DNA of 30,897 nucleotides from Sphaeroforma arctica JP610 (GCF_001186125.1 NW_014040195.1:17380-48276), one strand, 5' to 3'; shown: positions 20,374-30,864, counted from the first letter of the stretch. The notes: generated by a model from the sequence alone, not told the origin. Numbers and translations are program-made.

Positions 20374-20712
20374 GACAGATAGTGCTGCCCGTGCGGCTAC
20401 ATTGGACTCGAGATTATAACTTGCATGCGCAATGTAAACATACACTTGTGCACATGTAGAGTTCCAGTATATATAAACAGCAACTTGTCGTTTCAGTTCG
20501 CGTTCGATCCCAATATCACCAACAACTAACAAACCAAACTGTATACCATTGTAATCGCTGTCGCCGCCTCTCCTACTACAGTCGACGTCTATGAACAAGA
20601 GATCATCTGTGGCGGAAGGGATTTCCCGGGGCATCCTTTGACCACTGCTACGGTTTATTTAACTACTTGAAAGTACTCTATTGTTGTCTCGCTGCGATTC
20701 ATTCATTTTCAG
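20374..20712 (+). other. Unresolved stretch with possible promoter
   Basis: TATATAAACAG at about 20468-20478 could be a TATA box. A plus-strand frame reading YTIVIAVAASPTTVDVYEQE is open from about 20527 to 20660 and looks protein-like, but its splice sites do not match the next exon in phase. Confidence 0.3.
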
Positions 20713-20938
20713 CAGATGCATTCGACTGGCTGAACTACTGGGCTACAGAGCAAGTTACTCATCGTGGCATGGTCCTTGGCGAGCAGCCAAACAAGCACGC
20801 TCACATAGATATTTACAAGCATCGTCCATTAGTTTTATTTAAATCGAATGAAGTCAGAGAATTGGTCTTACAATTGCCGACTCTACCTCAGTACTATGCA
20901 TCACAAGAACAATTGTATGAGGAAGCCTGCAGCACCAA
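20713..20938 (+). CDS. Unidentified exon
   Basis: A 226-base segment with a strong acceptor (TTCATTTTCAG to 20712) and donor (AA|GTGAGG at 20939) is open throughout. It encodes DAFDWLNYWATEQVTHRG, then MVLGEQPNKHAHIDIYKHRP, and LPTLPQYYASQEQLYEEACS. The composition is like a globular, soluble protein. I do not recognise the family. No in-phase partner exons are evident, although the frame at 20527-20660 upstream may belong to the same gene. The only upstream in-frame start in the ORF containing it is a TTG, so it is not a complete gene. Confidence 0.4.
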
Positions 20939-21645
20939 GTGAGGGCTCAAGAGAGTCCCAAAGAGGGTGTACCTACATGTACACACTCAATTTCGACACT
21001 TGCTCAGGGATACAACTGGACATCATCCGCACCTCCGCAATGGTTGTCTCGCGAAGATCTGCCACAGGAAACGGGACAAATAGAAATTAGAACAAAATAT
21101 AGAAGATGATTTTAGAAATAGAAAGTAGAAGTTGCATATATATATACATATATACATACATACATACATATATATATATTTAATTACATAAATATATATA
21201 AAGACATAGATACACACAAACACAAACACACCCATATATATATATATATATGTGTGTGAAAACATGTATGAGTCACTAATGCACGCTTGCCGAATCTTCC
21301 ACACACATACACGCCAACAGCTATTAAACACATAATCAAGCCACCAGTAACTCCTATCATCCACGGCCTTCTTGCTTTCATACGCACTTGAAAAAGCATA
21401 TATTATGAGATGCACAATTGTATTGCGCCGTTCAGCTCTTCACTTTATCAATACACAACATTGACACCCACAATCTACCTCCCATTTTACCTTATTTATG
21501 AATAATCCCTTTTGCCATACACCTAAACAAAAAAACACAAAGTATACGTCACATGCATAATCGCCCTTTAACATATTCACAGTTCCTTTCACAAACGGAC
21601 TCGCATTTCTCACATACATACATAGTTTGGCACAAAAGCACACAC
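20939..21645. other. Intergenic or terminal-intron sequence
   Basis: TA/CA microsatellites at about 21136-21255. A minus-strand frame at 21399-21184 contains WMIGVTGGLIMCLIAVGVYV, a possible membrane segment, without clear splice sites. The last exon of the mS29 gene should lie here or further left, but I could not identify it. Confidence 0.35.
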
Positions 21646-24600
21646 CCTTTGTATCTGGCCTCTTGTTGCACGAGTGGTGGTACAGCAGGAAGCGTTCAAC
21701 CTCTTTCTCTGTGAAGGCACGGGTCTGCACCTTGACAAGCTCGGGCAATTCCTTAATGGTATTGGCTACAAGATAGTTACGAAAAGGTTTGGCAGGATGA
21801 TATGTTAGCTTCTGGACGTACTATGTGAGTATGTGTTGGTATAGATCTATATGAATATATATATATATATATATATGTATATACATATACATATACATAC
21901 ACATATACATTATATACGTGCCTACATACATACCTACACACACACACATATAAATAAATATATATTTATATGTGTGTACGTATGTTTGTATTTGCGTGTG
22001 ATGAGCACAAATTTTGGTTCGCTGGCTACGGTGGGAGCGCAGGCACTCACCCAACATTGCCAAACGAATCCATTCCCATCAAACCTGACTAGAATCAAGA
22101 AAACAAACTCAACTATATTCCAGATCAGCAACTTTGGCAAGATGCTAAGCCTTCCCTGCTGGACTGTTGTATTTGAGCCATTCATGATCTGAAGGTAAAA
22201 TTGTTTTACGATTCAATACACCGATCGCCACGCAATAGGCCTGCCAGCAAGTGACGGTATCTCTAACTTACAGTTAAAAGGATCGATGGCAGCTGCTTCC
22301 TTGATCATCCCCTTGATCTCAGTCGAGAACTTTGTGTTGGTTTTGATCCCGGTATTCGTCAGACCCATCAGCAGCGTTCCCCGAGCCTAAAAAGTATATG
22401 TATGAGAAAAAAAATCTATGAAGAATATACTTATATATAGTCGTGTCAGGTGCGGCAGTACAGTTCCAGGAGCCGAGCGAGGATGTGAATATGTCTCTCC
22501 TGTAGTGGAGTGGACTTCATGTATGTGCGGACCTCTACTTTCTTTTCTTTGTAATGAAAACATACATACAATTTCTGGCGTGGTATATTCTACTTAAACT
22601 TGTGGAACCTTGAAGAAGTTCATATCCACGTGCAAAACAATAAGACAACGCATCATATATATATATATATATACATTCTGATAATATAGGTTCATGGAGT
22701 GCAGCAGGTATATACGCAGAAATTAAAATCACATGGCATACCATGCAGATAAATAGATAGGTCACCCTCCACAGCCAGAGTACGCGGTCTATAAGGTAGA
22801 CAATATTCAATAGCACTCTCTCATACGACTACAGAGTACACTTACGTGGCATAAACCAAGCATGATATGATCAAGTGATATTAAAAGAAGAGGATTGAAT
22901 AAACACTGTAAGACAACCTACAATCCATACATCACCAGCTTCAACCAATTATCTCCGACAAGATCCAAACCTCATACAATAAAAGAAACTTTACCAGCTT
23001 GTACTTGTCATCGAGTAGCCGGATTACTAGCTGTGTGATTGCCATGTGAAGTCCATGCAACCGGCGATTACGGTTGTCTGGTTACGAGCAGAGAACGAAT
23101 AGAAGAAGTTGTCAGTACCCACGTGGTGGTGCCAAGATATTAAGGCTAGAGGGCTATAACCTCAACTCAAAAATAAATATATATGTGCAAATAGAGAGAC
23201 TGCGTGTGTGACAAGAAGGCATATATATATATATATATATATATATGTAGCATTGATGTGCAACGTCGCCACGACCAAATGCGTGGCAAAGTGCAGAATA
23301 CATGCCTCGCACCTTTGAGATAACTTTTTTGTGCGGAAGTCGTTAGAGTTGTACAGTACAATTGCCTCGATTAGAAGATGTGGTACAGTGCATATACGCT
23401 CGTCCCAGATCCAACACAAACCAGGCACAATGGGACACATGTGCGAAGCAGAAGGTACACACCTCTTAACTCTGACACATTGTAGAACGCATTGAAATCG
23501 TCCACGGCCACAAGCACGGGCTTGTCTGTCATTAAGCGTAACTCCTCCATCAGCGCGGGCAGTACCTATGGGGATTGATGCCAGTGAGTTTGTATCGATA
23601 CGAGTGAGACATGGTGGCATAGTAGCTGCTGAAGGCACGTCCGTTGATAGAGCTCCATGCACATCGTGGCCTACCATGCTGGTACATATCATGCACCCCC
23701 ACACATGCCTGGCATGGTTGCTATCCCTACCAGATATCGGGTGGTATTATAATGCAGTCCAGAGACACTGAAACGCAATGGTAGTATATGGTGGGAGTGT
23801 AGGTACCAATATCATTGGCAGGGGTGTTGGTACCGATACCATTGGTAGCGCCATGCTTGCGTCGTAGCCCGCATACATTTGTACACCAGCATACACACGT
23901 ACACATACAATACAGAACACCAATCCATCGAAGTACACGTCCACACTGTTTCTCAGACCTAAATACATCCAGGCGCTCTTGGTGTCGCACAGTCGCTGCC
24001 AGAATTGCCATACTCGAAGATTCTGGGCCACATGGCAGTACTATAATACACACAGACACACACACAACACAGACATAAATATATACATACATACATACAT
24101 ACACACACACACATGTATATATGTACATATAGATACACACACACACACATATACGACACAAAAAGTATAGGGCTATGAAAACTCACCTCTCTTGCAGGGG
24201 GGTAGTCCTCGAGGATTTCCAGATCCAAAGGCCCAGCTCCCATGCGCGCCAAGTCCAAAATGGAATCCCTAGGGGTACCAGGGCCGGCCGCTGCACCCTC
24301 AATCTCGTACTTGTGCTAGGTAGTGATAGAAAGTATCAAAGTGTACAAGGTTAAGGTAGGGATAAGGAATATGTAGACAATGCCTTGTTCAGTACGCTCT
24401 CAATCTTGTGCTTGTGCCGAGTGAAGACAAAGATTGGCACAGTGCGAGGTGTTATGGTAAGCAAGTGCCAGTCAATTTGATAAAATTGATAACAAAAATG
24501 CCACGGTGTGAGAGGCTATGGCAAAAATGGCTAAAGCACAAGTCCTTGGGCAATGATTGGACTATACAGGGTTCACATACTAGGTTGAGAGTGCACAAAA

Positions 24601-27600
24601 GGGGCGGATGCATTCCGTACGAACAGACAAAGGTAAGTGCAGCAGACATGTAATTCTTGCTATCTACCTTCTTCGTCACGTTGCAAGGTTTCATGGTACA
24701 GACGCGGGGACAGGTGTAAAGCCCAAAGACACCCCTTGCCCGAATGATACATAGAAACCTCTGTACATAGCCACATACCCGATCCCAATGCGAATACACC
24801 AGACACCTGAAGGACTTCGCTTCAACTTGGCCACATACACCATCGCATGTAACATAAACATGGATAAACACACTCGACTCTCCCCACACCTACAGGCCCT
24901 ATCCCCCCCCACACCTTCAGCTTGATGTCCTTCAGCATCGCATGGTCGTTGATCTTCAGGAAGTAGTCGATCAGATCAGTCGCATCGAACGGCTGGTCAA
25001 ACCACGGGTGCACCGCCGACTTCACTACACGGTCCGCCTCGTACATCCAGAACGTCGCCTTCGGAATGTGCAGCACCACGTGGCCCTTATCTGCCAGGGT
25101 TTGCGCCACGTGCGCGATGGTTGCGCTCTTGCCTGTGCCTCGCATACCGTTGACCAGCACGCCGAATCTGCGGGCGCGAGGGTGTACGGGTGTGTAAATG
25201 TGTTGGGGCCGATGTGTAAATTATAGAGCATAGGTTGCGATGGTGACAGTGCAAATACAGTACACATTATCACTGGACGATACATATGAAGGTCGAAGAG
25301 AGAGCTCCTGAGGTACGATAGTCACAAACACCGAGGCCATTGCGTGCCGGTAACGTGTCGCACATGCCATTTGTGAGAACGCCAAATCTGTTTGGGGCGA
25401 ATAAATGTGATACATTTTATCACACACACACACACACACATATATATATTATGTATACCTAGATATATATATACACACAAACATACGCACATACATACAT
25501 ACATACATACAAACACATATACATACACACACACACACACACATATACCTTGGGTAGCATCTTCACACTCAATACATATGAATCACAACGTGACAACGAC
25601 TCACTTCTTATCTCGGTTCTCCGTTCGCTCGTGATTGCGGATGTGCGCCAAGACCTCCAAGGCCGGTTGGCGGATCATGAGAGAGTTCTTACCGAACAGC
25701 TTGAACTAAAAACAGGAGCGGAAAATCAAAAAATCAGAAATGGTGGTCAGAAATGCGGTAGTCGGGTGCAGATTTGGGGGTGAATTCAATCCGACAAATA
25801 GAACTCCATATCGGATAAGGCGTGTGCGGGATACGCTTTGATATGATATATGTTTAACGCATGCCAGTCCTACTCAACGACAGACAAAACTGCGGTTGCC
25901 GCCAACCCAATCCGCAATACGACAGATGCTGTCCGATATCGCAGTATTGTTCGTTCCATAGGCCAGTGTCATGTTCAGCGTATCTCTACGGATTATTTTG
26001 ACATGTAGTAATATTGTACAGACGCCGTATGTTACACACTAGCAGCACAATAGTACGCATCGGGGCCAACATGCCCTTCAGCCACATCACATTTTGCTCA
26101 GCCCACTTGCCACATATGAGAATACATATAAATGTTCATTTATGCATACGTACACACACACACATATACATATACATACATACACACACACACAATCTAT
26201 ATAAATATATAAACAGTGAATCTGTATTACAAAAAAATAAATAAATATAGGTATAAACACACACACACACATAATATATATATATATAGACAGATACCTA
26301 TTTTTGTAAATATGAATATACATTCGTATCGATTGCTAGTAGTGCTGCACCAGCCAGCTGGTCTTGCATGTCCTTAGACCAGACCATCTTGGCCTCAACG
26401 TCGCATATATATATATACATGTATATCAAAACATAAAGATACATACATACACATACACATACAACTAACACTGTACATTCATATTGATTCATTCATACCT
26501 AGCACAGCCGTGCAACACACCTGATCCTTCATGCCCTTTGGCCAGACCACATCTTCCTTCGCCTTCTTGCCTCGCTTCTCATCATCCTCGCTGCTCCACT
26601 CGTAGAACTGACCTATTTGTCCCGCACTGTGGTACTTGAACGCTAGAGGTGTCGTCAGGGGCACATTGCCAATCTCAATGGGTTCGTTAGAGGCCCTGTG
26701 TATGGATGATGTATCAAAGTGGCAAAGCACATCAATAGACGAGAAAGGATGAACGATAACCATCTCGTGCGAATACGGCGACACTCAAAACATTACACAT
26801 GTCATGTCGTGATATTCTACTAGGTACATGTCTATATTCTATCATAACCTTTTAGATACATCTGTTTCCACTGCAAGTAACCGCGCAAGCACACACAGTA
26901 TCAATGGAGTAACGCCAACAGGAGCATCGTGATCAGTGGCCCTTTCTTTGAAGGAGACTCCACTTCTACGCCATCAGCCACGCACCACAACATGATACAC
27001 GACACGAGCCACACATCTGCCACATCATCCCCCCGCAACGCAGAATACATACGGAACAACTCCGCCAGGGGCATCGTGGTTGTGCCCTCCTTTGTGCTGG
27101 GCCGCCTCTTCCTCAGGAGCTACAGCGGCGGGCTGTGCGAGCCTGTCTTTGCCGCCAAAGACACCGGTCCCTCTATTGGCGTTGGGGGTGTACCGCAATT
27201 GACTCGCCGGGGTTGCGGCGCTGTTGCGATTGAGGAAGAGCGACGACACATCCGAGCCACCAGATTGGCTGTTGGGGGCTGTGTTTAGGCGCCCGAACAA
27301 AGGCTTTTGGTTGAAGGGAGTGGTGGACTCTGGGGTAGTTGCTTGCACCCTGGCGTTTTGATTTGTGAATGCGTTGGGTCTCTGGTTTGGTGTTGGTCGA
27401 TTTGATTGGCTGCTATTGATAGACGCGTTCTGTTTGGCCGAGCCGAAAGCTGGTTTTTGATTGGCTATATTGCCGAAAGCACCACCACTGGGTCGATTTG
27501 ATTGGCTGCTCTTGTTGGACGCATTCTGATTGGCGCTGCCAAACATACCATCCGGTCGATTCCCCTGGGCGCTATTTTGAGAAGCGTTCCCATTAGCCGA

Positions 27601-28444
27601 GCCAAATGCCGGTTTCTGACTCTGGAAGTATGATTTCGGAGGGGGAGGTTGGCCCGATTGTGGTTCTGAACTTCTGAAGAAAGGTGCGGCTTTCCTTTGT
27701 TCACCGGCTGTGGGGGGTGCAGGGGAGGCACGTGGTGGTGGTCGAGGCCCTGGTACAAGTGAGGTAAGCATACTAACGGGTGAGAAAGGATCTTTGTCTA
27801 CGCTTCAGCAGATACAGGCGAGGTAGGACTACCTACACAGCGCGAAGAGATGCGCAGAGATGCGCTCGTCTCTGGCGGGCAGGTGGTATGACTGACTGAC
27901 GATAATACTGCAGATCCAGTTCAGAGAACGAAGTTCATGGGTGTGTTGAAGTCCATTAAATCTTTCTATGAGGATAAACAGTCAGACATGGGTCGATCCT
28001 TCGTTCAGCTACGTACATGTCTGGTTAATGGTTGTAGATACTGCGACGATTTTGGATGGTGCGCACGAGCCATTACTTTCTAAAGAATATAGCCGTTTAA
28101 TTTTGTATGTGTGCTTTCAGCTTTGGCTAAACCAAAGCTGTACCCTACCGACACGATCATTTCAATCCTAAAAGAAGGTATATTGAAACCATGACTGATT
28201 ATCTACAATCGTGCACGTGAGAATTAATACTTGCTACAATATGTGTCTCTTAAAGAAAATCTGAATGCCCATGTAGGTGAAACCCATACAACAGATATAC
28301 ATCCCACACGTATAGATGCAAAAGTACTTCAATACCTGATGTAGCAGGTTTGTTTGACCTTCCCGCAGGTCGCGAATTCTGTGCTGCATTTCGCTGCGCC
28401 TCTAATCTCCGCTTCAACTCCTCCAATCGAGAACCTCCTCCTCC
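21646..28444 (-). CDS. DAP3: Mitochondrial ribosomal protein mS29 (DAP3), many exons
   Basis: Small-subunit mitoribosome GTPase-like protein. Ten exons join in phase with GT-AG borders: 28444-28336, 27749-27053, 26695-26521, 25705-25605, 25167-24915, 24315-24187, 23565-23463, 23077-22995, 22386-22272 and 21765 to about 21646. Diagnostic stretches in order: AGQIGQFYEWSS, FKLFGKNSLMIRQPALEVLA, FGVLVNGMRGTGKSATIAHV (P-loop GxxGTGKS), GHVVLHIPKATFWMYEADRV, WFDQPFDATDLIDYFLKIND, DKPVLVAVDDFNAFYNVSEL (Walker B-like strand), GTLLMGLTNTG and FTEKEVERFLLYHH. All fit the DAP3 family order. Exon lengths and leftover bases agree at every junction (for example 253 nt = 1 + 84 codons). The start codon is uncertain: an upstream exon, or the ATG at 27771. 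The C-terminal exon after FLLYHHSC was not found; the donor could be at 21671 or 21645. Confidence 0.87.
21853..21990. repeat. TA/CA microsatellite
   Basis: TA and CATA runs in a late mS29 intron. Beside it (21990-22190) is a segment open on both strands with plausible splice sites, but it has an in-phase stop for mS29. Confidence 0.85.
22441..22473 (-). repeat. Decayed copy of exon 22386-22272 start, in the intron
   Basis: Minus strand APGTVLPHLTR, against ARGTLLMGLTN. About 20 of the first 30 bases match. The acceptor AG is lost. Confidence 0.55.
22936..22966 (-). repeat. Decayed copy of exon 23077-22995 end, in the intron
   Basis: Minus strand DLVGDNWLKL|GTGATG, against RLLDDKYKL|GTAAAG. 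The donor GT and AAGCTG are kept. Confidence 0.5.
23219..23246. repeat. TA microsatellite
   Basis: An uninterrupted TA run of about 14 units in an mS29 intron. Confidence 0.9.
23313..23394 (-). repeat. Decayed copy of exon 23565-23463, in the intron
   Basis: Minus strand TVPHLLIEAIVLYNSNDFRT, then KKLSQR. Compare VLPALMEEL...PVLVAVDDF and SELR in the real exon. It ends at a usable donor (AAAG|GTGCGA), but the reading phase there is one base off. Confidence 0.5.
23797..23849 (+). repeat. Two 26-bp direct repeats
   Basis: GTGTAGGTACCAATATCATT and GTGTTGGTACCGATACCATT, each followed by GG(C/T)AG, lie side by side in an mS29 intron. They differ at a few positions. Confidence 0.8.
24046..24152. 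repeat. CA/TACA microsatellite
   Basis: CACACA and TACATACA runs in the intron between exons 24315-24187 and 23565-23463. Confidence 0.9.
24395..24424 (-). repeat. Decayed copy of exon 24315-24187 start, in the intron
   Basis: Minus strand GCACAAGCACAAGATTGAG (HKHKIE), against GCACAAGTACGAGATTGAG (HKYEIE). The acceptor AG is replaced by GG. Confidence 0.65.
25355..25402 (-). repeat. Decayed copy of the P-loop exon start, in the intron
   Basis: Minus strand AAACAG|A followed by FGVLTNGMCDT, against CCGCAG|A and FGVLVNGMRGT at 25167. The acceptor AG is kept. The P-loop Gly-Lys-Ser is lost in the copy. Confidence 0.8.
25420..25547. repeat. CA/TA microsatellite
   Basis: CACACA, TATATA and CATACATA runs immediately downstream (on the minus strand) of exon 25705-25605. 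Confidence 0.9.
26038..26098 (-). repeat. Copy 2 of exon 26695-26521 end, in the intron
   Basis: Minus strand EQNVMWLKGMLAPM..IVLL, against KEDVVWPKGMKDQ..TAVL in the exon and adjoining intron. AAGGGCATG and GTGCT..CTAG are shared. It is a third copy of the same junction. Confidence 0.65.
26150..26465. repeat. CA/TA microsatellites flanking exon copies
   Basis: CA and TA runs at about 26150-26290 and 26405-26465. They lie on either side of exon copy 26335-26400, suggesting the intron grew by both slippage and junction duplication. Confidence 0.8.
26335..26400 (-). repeat. Copy 1 of exon 26695-26521 end, in the intron
   Basis: Minus strand EAKMVWSKDMQDQ, against KEDVVWPKGMKDQ. Similarity continues about 20 bases into the intron (CTAG on the far side). 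The GT donor is CT here. Confidence 0.8.
26906..26952 (-). repeat. Decayed copy of the FG exon end, in the intron
   Basis: Minus strand reads DHDAPVGVTP, against NHDAPGGVVP at the end of exon 27749-27053. The shared core is AGGxGCATCGTG on the plus strand. The donor GT is changed to AT in this copy. Confidence 0.75.
27053..27749 (-). CDS. FG/NQ-rich N-terminal exon of the mS29 gene
   Basis: A 697-base exon (2 nt + 231 codons + 2 nt) with acceptor ACCAG|GG and donor CC|GTATGT. It is low complexity: repeated PAFGSA, GMFGSANQNAS, GAFGNIANQ and SQSNRP units, then NHDAPGGVVP. The units resemble FG-nucleoporin repeats. Its 2-nt end plus the 1-nt start of exon 26695-26521 gives a codon, and its start joins in phase to exon 28444-28336 (LEELKRRLEAQRNAAQ). 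It therefore reads as the mS29 N-terminus; an alternative is a separate gene whose downstream exons are not visible. If translation starts at the ATG at 27771, the first 35 residues (MLTSLVPGPRPPPRASPAPP...) are Arg/Ser/Pro-rich and could target mitochondria. Confidence 0.6.
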
Positions 28445-28689
28445 CTACGATATCACAAATATTGGAGCCACAAATTGAGCACACCCTGTCATATCTATAA
28501 GCTCATAGTGACTGACAGTGCGTTGGTGGGTGATGTATTCATGACTATGTCCGTTCCGTGATAGATACATGAATGTGCTTGTCACTTCAAAGTCCGGCAG
28601 ACGCACAAACTTATTGATGCACGAGGTCGCAGTGTCAAGCCTACATTGTAATTACGGCCTCATTTATATACTATATCGTAGTGTAATCA
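28445..28689 (-). other. Open minus-strand segment upstream of the mS29 exons
   Basis: Minus-strand frame about 28642-28446 is open for over 60 codons (CINKFVRLPDFEVTSTFMYL...) and ends at the TAG of the next acceptor. It could be intron sequence or the 3' exon of another gene. I cannot choose between them. Confidence 0.25.
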
Positions 28690-29215
28690 TGTGTCCATAT
28701 ATAGATATACATATTAATGCATATGCATATACATACACATATACGTAAACATGTACATAAAACTATAAAAAATATAGATATATACGTACCTATATGTATA
28801 TATATACATACATACATACATATAAACACACATATTTGCATATACAAATATACATCAAATACATACATACATATGCATATGCATACACACACACACACAC
28901 ATATATATATATGTACGTGTATATGTATATGCATATGTAGTATATGGATACGTAAAGGTATACGGATATGGATATGCATATATATATATACATACATACA
29001 CACACATACATACACACACATGTAATATATATATATATACCTTACAATATATATACTCTACAATATATATATGTTTATACCCTACAATATATATATATAT
29101 ATATATTTATACCCTACAATATATATATACATGTATATATATATTTATACCCTACAATATATATATACATATATATATATTATATATATACATACGTGAA
29201 CGTGTATATATGCAT
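28690..29215. repeat. Large TA/CATA microsatellite block
   Basis: Over 500 bases of TATG, CATA and TA runs with no unique sequence of note. A minisatellite is embedded at its right end. Confidence 0.92.
29035..29170. repeat. TTTATACCCTACAATATAT minisatellite
   Basis: Four to five copies of a unit with a fixed core (TATACCCTACAA) separated by TA runs of different length, so the total unit length varies. Confidence 0.8.
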
Positions 29216-29453
29216 ATAAAAGTATGCGTCAAAGCGATCCAAGGTACTGTAACAAAGCGTGTGCGACTTGAGGGGTACTGGCGCTAGTGTTACTGAGCCC
29301 AGTCAAAATCATATACAGCAATATTTCCGTGGCGTTTTCCGCGTAAAATACCAATCCGGCACTCCACACATGGAAAAAAGAAAGTATACAGTCTCTCTCT
29401 ATGTGCAAATAGTACTACAAAGGCTCTCACACTATGCATACACGGCTAGTTAC

Positions 29454-29544
29454 TGAAACGCGCGCAACCAATACTCTGGTGCCGCTCGCTTTAAAGGCTC
29501 AGTGGCTAATATAGCTAAGGCGTGGGTCGATAACGTTAAGTAGA
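29454..29544 (-). CDS. Possible exon, unidentified
   Basis: A 91-base open segment with acceptor TATACAG and donor CA|GTAACT encodes THALAILATEPLKRAAPEYW. It is Ala/Leu-rich and helix-like. No family is recognised, and it does not join in phase to the exon at 30317-30076. Confidence 0.25.
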
Positions 29545-29904
29545 CTGTATACTTCACGAACGTTGTACGTTGAGACAAATGTTGTGCGTGTACACTCAGA
29601 GAAGAACACATGTCCACCAACTTCCATTGGTGCTCGCAACAGCAACGCACGCGGCTATGCACGTGGGCTTTCACAGCTGTGGAGCATGCACATTGGCAGG
29701 GCCGTAAGCGCAGTCTCTCTTTTGTTTAATCATTATGTACATGCACACTACCAGTGGTTGTTCACAGACACAAAGGCAGCAGTTGAACATTGGCAAACTT
29801 ATAGGATGTCATAGTTGATCTGTGCCTGATTGATTTTATACGTCTACAAATATCGTGTCTTTAAAGTAGCTGTCGTGCGGACATTAAGTATAGAATTGTA
29901 AATG

Positions 29905-30025
29905 CAATATATATATATATATATACATACATACACTATAATATAAATATACATACACGCACAAACACACACACACATATATATATACATGCATACGTAT
30001 ATATATATATATATACATGCATGCG

Positions 30026-30060
<35 letters not shown>
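29905..30060. repeat. TA/CA microsatellite
   Basis: TA runs with CACACA and ATGCATGC steps, directly after the donor of the candidate exon at 30317-30076 on the minus strand. Confidence 0.9.
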
Positions 30061-30061
<1 letters not shown>

Positions 30062-30075
30062 AATAATAAAACCAC

Positions 30076-30317
30076 CTACATATGGCTGCCAAGTTTGCAG
30101 CCACACACCAGTCCTCCGTGTACACAAATATGCCAAACCTACCTTGTTGGGCGTGTCGGAGTAATGGCATGCGCGCACTCGTGTCTGAATCTGTGTGGCC
30201 GTTGAGGTTCGCTGGAAAATCCTCTGTGATAACGCAATTTGCAAATAGAATGAGCACAACAACGACTAAGCCAGCAACTTGAGGGTATTTACGTATCCGG
30301 AATAAGTAGAGGTGGTG
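30076..30317 (-). CDS. Candidate exon with one membrane segment
   Basis: A 242-base open segment behind a good polypyrimidine tract and CAG acceptor (TTTTTTTGCGGTTTGCGTCAG), with a TAG|GTGGTT donor. It encodes [20 protein letters not shown], then [15 protein letters not shown], and ends [20 protein letters not shown] basic stretch before a hydrophobic segment suits a type II membrane protein with its bulk outside the cytosol. The family is not recognised. A plus-strand frame with an ATG (30082-30282) is open over the same bases and cannot be excluded. Confidence 0.35.
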
Positions 30318-30414
30318 CTGACGCAAACCGCAAAAAAACTAAGGAAATAAATTCAATATATACACAGCATTGACATAAGAATGGTGGTGTACACGTGCAG
30401 TTACAATGCGGATG

Positions 30415-30604
30415 AACGAATATTTGTATGTATATAGATGTATAGATGGGAGATGATTGTATATAAATACATACAAGCACATAGGTATGTAGGTATGCGG
30501 ACACGGTCGTTGTAAAGAAATAAGCGTATACACATAGATGACTATACCTATATATATGCATGCATATTGAAGTTTACACATACAAATCCACATAAATAGG
30601 TATA

Positions 30605-30635
<31 letters not shown>

Positions 30636-30830
30636 AATATACATCATATACCTATTTATTTGCATACATGTTGAAGTTTAAACATATATAAACACGTAAA
30701 TAGATACACCATATATATATATATATATACACATACATATAAACAAATATGCATGCACATACACACGTACACAAACACTCACTCACACATCTATACACAC
30801 ACATATATATATATATATATATTATATACG

Positions 30831-30864
<34 letters not shown>

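Noticed and set aside
20356-20634. Minus-strand 92-codon gene
   Set aside because: No motif and no splice context; the plus strand reads a more protein-like frame over the same bases.
28336-28444. Coiled-coil nucleoporin gene with FG repeats
   Set aside because: LEELKRRLEAQ plus the FG exon suggested this, but the FG exon splices in phase to the mS29 core, and no nucleoporin domain follows.
28671-29021. Long frames rich in Cys/Val/Tyr or His/Thr/Ile
   Set aside because: Translations of TA/CA microsatellite, here and at about 21851, 24000, 25400, 26100 and 30600.
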